Below the pieces are notes generated by a model, which saw nothing but the letters and a program-made list of their open reading frames with translations, did no database searches and was not told the origin of the DNA. From NCBI RefSeq assembly GCF_905171765.1, contig NC_053390.1, positions 582,702,471 through 582,766,470 on the forward strand: a stretch of 64,000 bases of DNA, written 5' to 3'. The stretch's first letter is position 1, and every line of letters starts with the position of its first letter. The stretch comes from Bufo bufo. Lineage: Eukaryota; Chordata; Amphibia; Anura; Bufonidae. This document shows, piece by piece, positions 45,946 through 57,800 of this stretch. Position numbers and translations under genes: made by a program.

Positions 45946-46079
45946 TACACCGCCACGTCTACCTTCTCCTCCTCTACTAGGACCTTCACCTCCTGGCTCA
46001 AGATTATTATTTATTATCTTGGCAGAAGTAGAGAAGGGCCACACCCCTAAAAATTGCTAAAGGTCACACACAGAATTAA

Positions 46080-46330
46080 TAGACCAATCAAAAAACAAAC
46101 CAAAAAAACACAAAAACAGTGTTGGCTTCCTCCACCACCACATTTACAGCTTCCTCAACTTTCTACTTTACTTGGACCTCTTCCTCCTGGTTCAAGATTA
46201 TTATTTTTTATTTTTCTGTATTTTATGTAATTTTAAGTCATTTCCTTATCCACATTTGTTTGCAGGGAAATTGTACTGCTCTTACCCCTATTTTGGATCC
46301 TTTTGCAGTCCTCTAGCCTTTCAATGGAGT
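46080..46330 (+). mobile_element. hAT-A 3' UTR fragment
   Basis: Matches 23840-24070, with cagtgttggct, the tctgtattttatgt run and ccacatttgtttgcag. It is opposite in sense to the neighbouring hAT-A fragment, so this is a separate or rearranged piece. Confidence 0.65.
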
Positions 46331-47109
46331 TCACTTTGCTATTTTTCGGATGGCAGACAAACCCAAATCCATTCCTGCTTTTTTCGGACAAATCCATAAA
46401 AATGGCGTGTAGCGCCATGTTAGTGCACATATCGGTGGGAAAAAAGCAATAGGGAGGAAGAAGAAGGGTTCTCACATGAACATAAGAGAAAGTAGGGCAA
46501 GGGCTTGCCCTGATTGGCTCCCAGTCCGACAGACAGTCTGGATGAGCCAATCAGTGCTGCAGCAAACAGGGAGATGCCATAGCAGAATGAGCAGAATGTC
46601 ATTCTGTGCTGGGCTGTGAATGAGGGTGGTTGGGTGTAGCAGTGTTTTCCAGAAAAATTATATTAGGGAGTCATTGACAGTCAGAACTCAATCAATCTTG
46701 TATTCTACTGCCAGGGAGAGTGAAAGGAAATGCAAAAATTAAATAGAAGAAGAAGAATTGTGTGTGTAGAATAGGGACAAGCAGGGAAGCTGTCAGCCAG
46801 GGAGAGAGAAGTGAGCAGTTGAGGCTGTCTGTACCTCCTACCATAACTACAAATGCTGAAAACCTCAGGTACCTGCAAGAACATTACATTTTTTCCCCAT
46901 TTTCACAGAAATCCTTTTTTTGGGGGTGGGGGGTGGAATAAGTGAAAACTGTATGTACAATGCATGTTCAACCATCAATCTCGCATAGCATATAGAATCA
47001 TCGTCATCTCACATATTTTATTTTATTTTTTAGGGGGGTTTAGCTTGAAAAACTGTACATCAGTGATTGAGAACGTTAAATCGAGCATCAAGCCTCACTT
47101 GTTAATTTC
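46331..47109. other. non-coding DNA, nothing assigned
   Basis: No gene found. 46480-46600 contains ccaatca-type boxes and agggagag motifs that resemble hAT leaders elsewhere in the window. Confidence 0.35.
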
Positions 47110-47560
47110 AGTTTATTGTATTTCCACACGGTTGGAATTTAATTTTTTGGGGTACTTGTTCAATTTAATAAAACTAGCATATAGCTGGTCAGTAAACCAA
47201 TACATAGGCTAGAGTAACAATTTACCTGTGAATGTTAATGAATTTAGGCCTAAATGCCTTTCCTTTTAGTTTCAATCTCCACACGCTGTCAATTTTTTTT
47301 TTTTTGTGGGGGTTGTTGAATTTATTAAAACCAGCATATACATAATTACTACACCAATACACAGGGTAGCGCACAAAATTATCAATAAGTCATAACAAAT
47401 TTAGGCCTAAATTAGTTTACACTTATTTCTGTCTCTGCACGTTTCCAATCACATTTTTTATTTTAATTTTTTTTGTGGGGGGGGGTTGTTGAAATTATTA
47501 AAACCAACATATAATGTGATTATTACACCAATACACAGGGTAGTGCACAACACTATCTGG
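47110..47560. repeat. tandem repeat of about 165 bp, three diverged units
   Basis: Shared landmarks are ttattaaaaccagcatat, caccaatacacagggtag and a ttttttgtggggg run near 47140, 47305 and 47475. Confidence 0.75.
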
Positions 47561-47989
47561 AAGGCCTAAATATGTCAGGGCTACGAAAGCATTCCAAACA
47601 AAAGACCCAGAGCCAGAATGTCAGTAGTGACAGCACCAACTATCCGTCCAGAAGTCTGAGAATGGGATATGACCCATAATGCCATGCAGCCAAGCCTATC
47701 AGCAGATGGCTATCACCTATGATGTCACAGCCCTTTAAAAGCCTCATCCAGCATGGTCTCCACCATTTCACTGTGATCTGAGCACAGGGAGAGATGTGGC
47801 AACTGCTAGGGACAGTGTTTAGACATTTTAATTGTGGAATATTGGATAGGGAGACTGCAGGGACAGTGCAGGGAGATCATAAGGAGAGTTTTTAACACAC
47901 TGTAGGGTGAGCATGGGGATACTGCAGGGACAGTGCAGGCTCTGTAATCTGAATCTGAAGGGAACCATATGAGACAGCCCACTTTGCCT

Positions 47990-49395
47990 TAATCCCTGTC
48001 TATTGAACAGAGATATATATTTTAATAATGTCCACCTTGTTTAATAAGTAAGTAATTCCATTAGGCCTTGATTCTCAAATTGGTGGCCATCTTGTTTAAT
48101 AGATAAGCAATTCTTTTACACTATGATTCTCAAATTGGGGTGAATTAGCTGTGTAATGTAACTCTTATTGGGGTGTCCACCTTGTTTTATAGATAAGCAA
48201 TTCTATTACACCATGATTCTCAATCTGGGGTGAATAAGGTATTTTTACTGCTACTGGAGTATCCAACTTGTTTCATAGATAAACTATTCCATTAGGCCTT
48301 GATTTTCAAATTGGGCTGAATAAGCTTTCTCATTTAACTGTTATTAGGGTGCCACTTTTTTCATGGATAAGTAATTCCTTTAGGCCTTGATTGTAAAATT
48401 GGGGTGATTAAACTGTCTATTTTTACTATTATTGGGATGCCCACCATGTTAAAAAGATAAGCAATTCAATCAGGCCTAGATTCTCAAATTAGGTTAAATA
48501 AGCTTTCTCATTTAGCTTTTATTGGGGTGTCTACCTTATGTCATAGATAAGTAATTCCATTTGGCATTTATTCTCAAATTGGGGTGAATAAGCTGTCTAA
48601 TTTAACTGTTATTGATGTGCCTACCTTGTTTTAGAGATAAGCAATTCCATTAGGCCTTGATTCTCAAATTTGGGTGAATAAGCTGTCTAATACTACTGTT
48701 ATTGGGATATCCAACTTATTTTCATAGATAAACAATTCCATTAGGCCTTGATTCTCAAATTGGTGTAAATAAGCTAGTTTTACTGTTATTGGAGTGTCCA
48801 GCTTGTTTAATAGATAAGCAATTCCATTAGTCCTTGATTTTCAAATTACGGTGAATAGGCTAATTTTAGTGTTATTGTGGTGCCCACTTTCTTTCATAAA
48901 CAAACAATTCCATTAGGCCTTGATTCTTAAATTGGGTTGAATAAGCTGTATATTTTAACTGTTATTAGGGGTCTCACTTTGTTAAACAGATAAGCAATTC
49001 CATTAGACCTTGATTCACAAATTTGGGTGAATAATCTTTTTCATTTAAATGCATTTAAATGTTATTGGGGTGTCCACATTTTTTCATAGATAAGCAATTC
49101 CATTAGGCATTAATTCTCAAATTAGGGTGAATAAGCTTTCTCATTTAAATTTCATTTTGGTGTCCACCTTGTTTCACAGATAAGCAATCCTATTAAGGAA
49201 TGTTTTTCAAATTGGGGTGAATGAGCTGTGTAATTTAACTGTTAATGGGGTTCCCACCTTGTTTCATAGATAAGCAATTCTATTACACCATGAATCTAAA
49301 ATTGGGGTGAATGAACTGTGTAATTGAACTGTTATTGGGGTGCCCATCTTGTTTCATAGATAAGCAATTCTATTAGGGCTTAATTAAAAAATTGG
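47990..49395. repeat. tandem repeat of about 100 bp, 13 to 14 units
   Basis: Landmarks: catagataagcaattccatt, aggccttgattctcaaattg, gggtgaataagct and ttattggggtgtccaccttg. Units are diverged. The array lies inside the hAT-like element ending at 49800. Confidence 0.85.
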
Positions 49396-49757
49396 ATATA
49401 ACGGAATATAACAGAATTCTAGAACGGAATGCAAAACAGAAACCTTTAAGAGGAATTCTGTTTTGCTCCATCTTAATACATGTCTATGGGGCACATAACT
49501 GTTCTGTTTGTTTCCGTTATACATGACGGAAAAAAGAATCCTTTCGACAGGACTATTTTATTCCGTCATGTATAATGGAAAAAAACAGAACCGTCATGTG
49601 ACCCCAAAGATATATATTAGGACAGAGCAAAATGGAATGCCTCTTAAAGGCTACCATTATTCATTTTGTCGTAGATTTCCGTTCTATTCCGTTATAACTC
49701 TTTTAGAACGAAACCTAAAACTGAATTCAATAACGCCGATGTGAACCCGGCCAAATT
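49396..49757. mobile_element. MITE inserted in the 100-bp array
   Basis: A palindromic interior with gttccgttatacatgacgga and its partner near 49560. Array sequence (aaattgggg) resumes after 49755. The right terminus is aacgccgatgtgaacccggc; the left terminus is unclear. Confidence 0.55.
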
Positions 49758-49800
49758 GGGGTTACACGAATTCGAATATTGCCCCTGCCGCTCATCACCA
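49758..49800. mobile_element. hAT-like terminal inverted repeat
   Basis: Ends gcccctgccgctcatcacca. Its complement, tggtgatgagcggcagggg, is a hAT-type end. LINE sequence follows at once, so a hAT-like element carrying the arrays at 45510-49395 was inserted in the LINE 3' UTR. Confidence 0.6.
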
Positions 49801-49907
49801 GTCATATATGTGAGGTATAATTAGCAAGGCATGGAAAATAAAGGTCACTAGAAGTTGGTGTGAGGCATCTCATATAGTGAGCAGTAGATTGAGCTGTAGA
49901 AATGCGC

Positions 49908-52040
49908 TTATGAATTAAAACCTCTATAGGCTTTCCATTGACCCCAGGTTTTTAGAAAGGAAGTCTGAGAGTGTGTCTCCCAGTGCGCTAACTCTTCAAA
50001 GCGGTATAGCTGATCGACCTTATCTATCCATGTTGGTATGGAGGGTGGTAAATCTCTTTTCCAGAGATATGGTATGACCAAGCACGCCGCTGTTATGAGC
50101 ATGGTAGGAAGGTTGTGTTTGGATGGAATAAATTTGTCATATGGGCACCAAAGAAAAGTCAGTTTGGGGTCTAAGGACAGTTTTGTAGAGCAGATTTGGT
50201 TTATCAAAGTGCCCACCTCTGTCCAATAAGGTTGCATACGTGGGCAGAACCACTAAATGTGGGAGAGGGATCCCTTCCCCACACCATATTTCCAACATTG
50301 TTCAGGAATATCAGGGTTAATCCTATGGAGGAGTTCTCCTGTATTTTAATACCTCTATTAAAGCCATGGGAGCTTTTTCCGGGGCTGTGAGTGTGATGGC
50401 GAGCTCCCTCTCCCAGGCCTTTAGAAAGTATATTGAAGGAGGTTTAGAAGAGAGTATTGAGGTATAGATGAGAGACAACAACCTTCTGGGGAGCTTGGTC
50501 CTTTCCATCAGTTGTTCAAGCCAAGATTTTGTTCTGTGGGGATGACAAGGCAGGGAGATGTTTTTATAGCTCTGCGGAAATCTAGGAGATGAAGAAATGA
50601 AGCAGTCTGAACCCAGGGAAGCCCTATTATGTCATCCCAATGTAGGTTACCATCCCTCGTAAGAATCTCTCTTAAGGAGAAGTTGGTCAGCAGAGACCAT
50701 ACTCCCAACGGCTGTACAATACCAGGATGTATATGAGGTTGCAGTAAATCGAGAGATAGGTTGGGAGATGGGAACTGAAGGATCAGGGCCTAATAGAGTC
50801 CAGACCAGATTGCCAGTGCACCTTTCAATAGAGTAGGATGGGACGTGTCTCTTGTGTAGGATCTAATCCCCCAGAGTATCAGTCTCTCTTTAGCTGTCAG
50901 AAGATGCCTTTCTAAATCTGTACAGGGGTTTGTAGAAGGAGAAGACAACAGAGTTAAACATCTGGTCATTTGCACTGCCTTATAGTACTCATACATATCA
51001 GGGAGTCCAAAGCCCCCAAATCTCCTTTCTTTTGTTAGAATGGAATAAGCTATTCTGGAAGAGCTTCCACCCCAGAAGAAGAAGGAGAACATCTTACGAA
51101 TCTCTGAGAAGATAGTGTGAGGGAGCCAGAAGGGAAGAACCTGCATCAGGTAGAGAAATTTGAGGACTATATATGTTTTAAGAAGATTGTTTCAACCCAC
51201 CCAAGAAATAAAGGGGATTTTCAGTGATTTGAACTGTGCTTGTACAGCTTGTAAGATGGGGGTGTAGTTGAGCAAGAATAGCTCATTTGGGTTGGCCAAT
51301 ATCTGGATCCCCAAGTATTGTACATTTTTGGGCAACCAAGTAAAAGGTGTGGTTTGCTTTAGTGTAGTAATGGTGGAAGCAGGGCAAGAGATATTTAATG
51401 CTACTGATTTACAATAATGAATTTTAAAGTTGGACAATGTACCGAAGTCGTTAAATATGGACACTAGCCTAGGGAATGAAGTTAATGGGTTGGATGTCAT
51501 GATTAGGAGATCATCTGCAAAAGCAGCAGTTAAATGGGCATGTGCACCGACGGAGAATCCTTGTATCTCAGGGTCTTGCCTAATTTGACGGTTTTATAAT
51601 ATTGAATGGAAAACCCGTCGGGCCCTGGACTTTTACCCGACGGAATGGAGGATAATACTTGCGAAGTCTCTTCCTCCGTGATAGGGGATATTAGATGTTC
51701 TGATTGTGATATGGATAACTTAGGTAGGTTGAGGGATGATAGAAAAGTGGCTGTGGCAACTGAGATGGAATTTGGTAGGGTTATGGAGGGGGTAGGCAAA
51801 TTTTACAAAGTGGCATAGAAGTTTTGAAAGGCTTTTGCGATGTCCGGGGTGGATTTATGTAGTGTGCCATTGGAGTCTTTGATGGCTGTGATAAATGAGT
51901 CATATTGTTGTTTTTTTAAGCATAGCCGACATGAGTTTGTTACCTCTGTCGCCATGAGCATATGCTTTAAAATTTGATTGAAGGAGCGCTTTAGCTGAAG
52001 TGACATTTAGTAAATTCTTTAACTCAGTTCTTAGCTTTAA
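49908..52040 (-). pseudogene. Tx1/L1-like LINE ORF2, C-terminal two thirds
   Basis: Reads right to left. It opens in mid-ORF at LRTELKNLLNVTSAKALLQS and YAHGDRGNKL (52030-51930), then LPSGKSPGPDGF-type sequence as SIPSGKSPGPDGFSIQYYK (51660-51600). An internal deletion then jumps to AFADDLLIMTSNP, the RT catalytic box (51510-51480). Next come FKIHYCKSVALN and the C-terminal part FSFFFWGGSSSRIAY with GGFGLPDMYEYYKAVQ (51080-50960), to a stop at 49908. There are several frameshifts. The endonuclease is absent because hAT-A is inserted at 52042. Confidence 0.85.
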
Positions 52041-52189
52041 GAGTAGGGATGAGCGAACCCGAACTGTATAGTTCGGGTTCGTACCGAATTTTGGGGTGTC
52101 CGTGACACGGACCCGAACCCGAACATTTTCGTAAAAGTCCGGGTTCGGGTTCGGTGTTCGGCGCTTTCTTGGCGCTTTTTGAAAGGCTG

Positions 52190-52310
52190 CAAAGCAGCCA
52201 ATCAACAAGCGTCATACTACTTGCCCCAAGAGGCCATCACAGCCTTGCCTACTATTGGCATGGCTGTGATTGGCCAGTGCAGCATGTGACCCAGCCTCTA
52301 TATAAGCTTG
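52190..52310 (+). promoter_or_regulatory. putative hAT-A promoter (CCAAT and TATA boxes)
   Basis: agccaatcaa near 52197, further attgg motifs at 52253 and 52269, and ctctatataagc at 52297-52308. The order and spacing suit a pol II promoter upstream of the transposase leader. Not tested. Confidence 0.5.
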
Positions 52311-52584
52311 GGTCACGTAGCGCTGCACGTCACTCTGCTGATTCAAGCATAGGGAGAGGTTGCAGCTGCGACGTTAGGGCGAAATTAGGCAGATTAACTC
52401 CTCCAAAAGACTTCATTCTGTGATCGATCTGCAGCTGTGGATCATTGAAGTGTTATTATTAAATTGCTCACTTTTTTGAGGCTGCCCAGAGCGTTTTTAG
52501 ATCACTTTTTTTCTGGGGTGATCGGCGGCCTTTTTGTGACTTGTGGTGCGCCAGCACGAGCTATCACCAAGTGTATTTAACCAT

Positions 52585-52868
52585 TGATAGTGTGGTTATT
52601 TTGTGCTATATCCTACATCAGCTGCAGGCTGAGCCTGTGTCATCGAAGTGCATTTAACCATCAACAGTCTGGTTATTTTTTGGCCATATACTACATCAGC
52701 TGCAGGCTGAGCCTGTTTCACCCAAGTGCATTTAACCATCAACAGTCTGATTATTTTTTGGCCATATACTACATCAGCTGCAGGCTGAGCCTGTGTCACC
52801 CAAATGCATTTAACCATCAACAGTGTGGTTATTTTTTGGCCATATATTACATCAGGGGCAAGTTGAGC
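52585..52868. repeat. hAT-A 5' subterminal repeat, about 76 bp, four units
   Basis: Units share gtggttattttttggccata, tacatcagctgcaggctgag and catttaaccatcaacag. Confidence 0.88.
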
Positions 52869-52902
52869 CTGTCACCCAGCGCCTAAAAAATAGACCTGAC
52901 AT

Positions 52903-53905
52903 TTCTATTCAACCAAATCTGCACAGTTTTAGCTGGTCAAGTTATTTGTAGTGACCGTCAAAGCAGACTTTTTGTTCTGGGTTGAAAAAGCATTCCCAAA
53001 TTTGCCATTCTGAAAATAACTAGTTTGTGGTATTTCAGGCCTACTTGAAATCTATTCCAAAAAGAAAATCTTACATTGAAGTTATTGATAGTGTCATTCA
53101 GAAAAACCTAAGACACACGCTAGCGTGCTGATAGAAGTGTCATTCTGTGATTAAACCTATAACTGTCACACAGCGCAAAAAAAAACACGTCTCACATCTC
53201 TATTCAACCAAATCTGCACAGTTTTAGCTGGTCAAGTTATTTGTAGTGACCGTCAAAGCAGACTTTTTGTTCTGGGTTGAAAAAGCATTCCCAAATTTGC
53301 CATTCTGAAAATAACTAGTTTGTGGTATTTCAGGCCTACTTGAAATCTATCCCAAAAAGAAAATCTTACATTGAAGTTATTGATAGTGTCATTCAGAAAA
53401 ACCTAAGACACACGCTAGCGTGCTGATAGAAGTGTCATTCTGTGATTAAACCTATAACTGTCACACAGCGCAAAAAAAAAACAGGTCGTCTCACATCTCT
53501 ATTCAACCAAATCTGCACAGTTTTAGCTGGTCAAGTTATTTGTAGTGACCGTCAAAGCAGACTTTTTGTTCTGGGTTGAAAAAGCATTCCCAAATTTGCC
53601 ATTCTGAAAATAACTAGTTTGTGGTATTTCAGGCCTACTTGAAATCTATCCCAAAAAGAAAATCTTACATTGAAGTTATTAATAGTGTCATTCAGAAAAA
53701 CCTAAGACACACGCTAGCGTGCTGATAGAAGTGTCATTCTGTGATTAAACCTATAACTGTCACACAGCGCAAAAAAAAACAGGTCTCACATCTCTATTCA
53801 ACCCAATCTGCAGTGTTTTAGCTGGTCAAGTTATTTGTAGTGACCGTCAAAGCAGACTTTTTGTTCTGGGTTGAAAAAGCATTCCGAAATTTGCCATTCT
53901 CAAAA
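52903..53905. repeat. hAT-A 5' subterminal repeat, about 296 bp, 3.4 units
   Basis: Near-identical units start at 52905, 53200, 53499 and 53794 (ctattcaaccaaatctgcac); the last stops at about 53905, 20 bp before the transposase ATG. Period 295-299. Confidence 0.92.
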
Positions 53906-53923
53906 TTGTGGTGAACGGGAACA

Positions 53924-54381
53924 ATGAGGAAAACATCTAATAAGGGACGCGGACGCGGACGTGGACATGGTCGTGGTGGTGTTAGTGGACCCACTGGTGC
54001 TGGGAGAGGACGTGGCAGTTCTGCCACAGCCACACGTCCTAGTGAACCAACTACCTTAGGTCCCAGTAGCCAGCAGAATTTACAGCGATATTTGGTGGGG
54101 CCCAATGCCGTTCTAAGGATGTAAGGCCTGAGCAGGTACAGGCATTAGTCAATTGGGTGGCCGACAGTGGATCCAGCACGTTCACATTATCTCCCAACCA
54201 GTCTTCTGCAGAAAGCGCACAGATGGCGCATGCAAACCAAGCCCATCGGTCTGTCACATCACCCCCATGCATATCAGGGAAACTGTCTGAGCCTCAAGTT
54301 ATGCAGCAGTCTCTTATGCTGTTTGAAGACTCTGCTGCCAGGGTTTCCCAAGGGCATCCACCTAGCCCTTCCCCAGGGGTG
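53924..54381 (+). pseudogene. hAT-A transposase, part 1 (upstream of Gypsy-1)
   Basis: The ATG at 53924 opens a Gly/Arg-rich start (MRKTSNKGRGRGRG), then SQQNLQRYLVG. A one-base frameshift near 54110 is needed to reach VRPEQVQALVNWVADS and the conserved KLSEPQVMQQSLMLFEDS block. The frame runs to 54381, where Gypsy-1 is inserted, and continues without change of phase at 59657. The minus-strand copy at 45476 shows the same order of blocks. Confidence 0.82.
54377..54381. repeat. target-site duplication of Gypsy-1 (gggtg), left
   Basis: gggtg here and at 59652-59656. Removing one copy plus the element restores the hAT phase. Confidence 0.92.
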
Positions 54382-54838
54382 TGTCATGGTCTTACCTTCT
54401 TGCTGTTCTCCTTCGTTTGACATGTGCTGGCGGCCATCTTGGTTTCTGGGTTTCTTGTAGCCTTCCACCCTGCGGCTCCTCCTTCCCACTGGGAGGAGCT
54501 GGATGCCTAGCTCATATATATAGGAGGTCTGTGGCTTCAGTTCCTTGCTTGGTCCTCTTGTGTTCACATGCTTCTAAGACTGCTGCTGCTTCTGGTTCCT
54601 GATCCTGGCTTCGTCTGACTACCCTGCTGGTTCCTGATCCTGGCTTCGTCTGACTACCCTGCTGGTTCCTGATCCTGGCTTCGTCTGACTACCCTTCTGG
54701 TTCCTGACCTCTGGCTTCGCAAAGACTCTGCTCGGTTTCACCATCCGTTTGGACTTTTGCTTTACAGCTTTATTTTCAATAAAGCCTTCTTATTTTCACT
54801 TATCCCTTGTTGTACGTCTGGTTCATAGTTCCGTGACA
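54382..54838 (+). mobile_element. Gypsy-1 5' LTR (457 bp)
   Basis: tgtcatgg to ccgtgaca. It has a TATA box (atatatata at 54513-54521), a start region around 54541-54547, three and a half 35-bp repeats (54592-54720) and an AATAAA at 54778-54783. Confidence 0.95.
54513..54521 (+). promoter_or_regulatory. Gypsy-1 TATA box
   Basis: catatatatagg in the LTR. Transcription would start about 25-30 bp downstream, just before gcttggtcct at 54547-54556, which pairs with the PBS. Confidence 0.65.
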
Positions 54839-54840
54839 TT

Positions 54841-54850
54841 AGGACCAAGC
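54841..54850 (+). promoter_or_regulatory. Gypsy-1 primer-binding site, self-priming type
   Basis: aggaccaagc lies two bases after the LTR. It does not begin with TGG, as most tRNA-primed sites do. It is the exact complement of gcttggtcct at 54547-54556, close to the predicted 5' end of the transcript. Tf1-type elements use such pairing to prime their own cDNA. Confidence 0.7.
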
Positions 54851-54851
54851 C

Positions 54852-57800
54852 ATGAATTCTGACGGTACAGGGCCATCCTCGCTACCCACGCTGGTTGCCA
54901 GACTTGATCAGCAGGATCACCTGTTGGGTCGGTTCGCTGTGGCGTTGCAAACCCTGCTTGAACGCACGGCTCATTTCGCTCCCGTTGCCGATGGGTCGGT
55001 TGTCGCTCCTGGGCTCGCTCCTACTGCCGCTCCGGTTGTTGCGCCAGAGTCTACCCCGACACCTGTTGTTGCACCTGCGGTGTTTCGGGGTATGACCGGT
55101 TCTGCCCCTCTTCCACAGCGCTTTGGGGGAGAGCCAACTCAGTGCCGAGGTTTCCTTAACCAGGTGGGCATTTATTTCGAGTTGCTGCCACATGCCTTTC
55201 CTACTGAGAGATCAAAGGTGGGCTTCTTGATCTCGCTGCTCTCGGACAAGGCCTTGGCCTGGGCCAGCCCTTTATGGGAGAACAACAATCCGGTGGTTGC
55301 CGAGTTTTCCGGTTTTGTTGCTTCTCTTCGGAAGGTATTCGATGTGCCGGCTCGTGCTGCCTCTGCTGCGAAGCTCCTTATGTCCATCAGACAGGGTTCA
55401 CGATCCGTAGCTGAATACGCCATTGAGTTTCGTACCCTGGCAGCAGAGGTGGGCTGGAATAATGAGGCTCTGGTCGCTGCTTTCTCTCATGGTCTCTCGG
55501 ATGCCTTGAAGGATGAGGTTGCAGCTAAGGACCTATCAGTTGAGCTCGAGTCTCTTATTTCTTTCCTGATTTTGATTGACACCAGACTCAGGGAGAGACC
55601 TTCCTTTAAGGAGAACCTGCGGAGGTCTTCTAACAGATTGGTGCCTACGTTTGCTGTCCCACCCGTGCCTCCCTCTCCTCCCACGCCTCCTGGGGATGAC
55701 TTGTCTGGGGGCGAACCCATGCAGCTGGGGTTTGCTCGCCTGTCCGAGGGGGAGAGGGCACTCCGGAGACGCGAGGGCCGATGCATGTACTGTGGTCTCG
55801 GTGGGCATTTTCGGTTGGCATGTCCGAACCGTCCGGGAAACGCTCGTACCCTGAGATCCTGTCGGGGGCAGATCTTGGGTGGAGTCTCCTCGTCCCCGGT
55901 TTCCCGTGTTGACAAACCACTGATCACTGTTGTCCTCTCCTGGGTCGGGGGCTCGGTGACGACCCAGGCGTTGGTGGACTCTGGTGCTGGTGGTTTGTTC
56001 ATTGATAGTGTGTTCGCTGCCGCCAATTCCATTCCTCTGCAGGCTCGAGGTTCCCCACTGGCTCTTGAGGCGATAGACGGCAGACCCCTTCTGCCGCCAC
56101 ACGTGACTCATGAGACCCTTCCAGTGGGGATAGCCATTGGTGCCGTTCACAGAGAGTCGGTCTGCCTCCAGGTTATTTCGTCTCCACACTACTCAGTGGT
56201 CTTGGGGTACCCCTGGCTCCAGAAGCATAATCCGACTTTCGATTGGAGATCGGTCGAGATCCTCTCGTGGTCACCGCAGTGTGGGGCTAGTTGCATCCAT
56301 GGGTCTGTCAAGTTGCTGTGTACTTCCTCGGACTCTCTGTTGCCTCCTGAATACGAGGAGTACCGGGATGTATTCGATAAGGTGCGCGCGGTTGCCCTAC
56401 CTCCGCACCGCCCATACGATTGTGCCATAGAGTTACAATCTGGTGCCGTTCCTCCTCGTGGCAAAGTCTATCCACTGTCGGTAGCGGAGAATGAGGCCAT
56501 GGAGGAGTACGTGAGGGAGGCGCTTTCACGCGGACACATTCGCAAATCTTCGTCCCCGGCAGGGGCTGGATTTTTCTTTGTGAAAAAGAAGGGCGGTGAG
56601 TTGAGGCCTTGCATCGATTACAGGGGTCTCAATCGCATCACGATCAAGAACGCTTACCCGATACCCTTGATTTCCGAGCTGTTCGATCGCCTTAAAGGGG
56701 CCACGGTCTTTACCAAACTCGACCTGAGAGCGGCATATAACCTGGTAAGGATCAAGGCGGACGATGAGTGGAAGACCGCGTTTAACACCAGGACCGGTCA
56801 TTACGAATCCTTGGTTATGCCCTTTGGGTTGTGCAATGCGCCCGCAGTCTTTCAGGAATTCATCAACGATGTTTTCCGTGACCTGTTGCAGCAGTGTGTG
56901 GTGGTCTATTTGGATGACATCTTGGTATATTCTGAATCCATGGAGGCCCACATTCTGGATGTCAGACGAGTGTTGCAACGGTTACGAGAGAACAAGCTGT
57001 TCGGTAAGCTTGAGAAATGCGAATTTCACCGATCCCAGGTAACCTTCTTAGGTTACATCATTTCCGCTGAGGGGTTCTCCATGGATCCTGAGAAGGTTTC
57101 GGCTGTCTTACAGTGGCCCCAGCCCAGTGGTCTTCGTTCCCTGCAGCGCTTTTTGGGCTTCGCCAATTATTATCGGAAGTTCATCAGGGACTTTTCCATG
57201 CTGGCCAAGCCTCTCACGGATCTGACCAGGAAGGGCAGTAATTCCCAGGTCTGGCCGCTCGAGGCCATCCGAGCTTTTGAGGCCCTAAAGTCCGCCTTTG
57301 TGTCGGCTTCGATTCTGTCGCATCCCAACCCTGGGTTGCCCTTTGTCCTCGAGGTGGACGCGTCTGAGACGGGAGTAGGCGCCCTTCTGTCTCAGCGTAG
57401 AACACCAGAGGGTCCTCTGCTTCCTTGTGGGTTTTACTCCCGGAAACTGTCTTCCGCGGAGTGCAACTATCTGATTGGTGACAGGGAGTTATTGGCCATC
57501 GTGCAGGCCCTTAAAGAATGGAGGCACTTGCTCGAGGGTTCGGTGGTTCCGGTTCTCATCCTGACGGACCACAAGAATCTGACCTACCTTTCTGAGGCCA
57601 AGAGATTGACACCACGTCAGGCCAGATGGGCTCTGTTCTTGTCACGTTTTAATTACGTGGTCTCCTACCTACCCGGTTCCAAGAACATCAGGGCGGATGC
57701 CCTGTCACGGCAGTACTCCGAGCTGTCCAGGGAGGAGTCGATTCCGACTTCGGTCATACCTCCGAATCAGATCCTGGCCGCCATTCGCACCAGCCTGACC

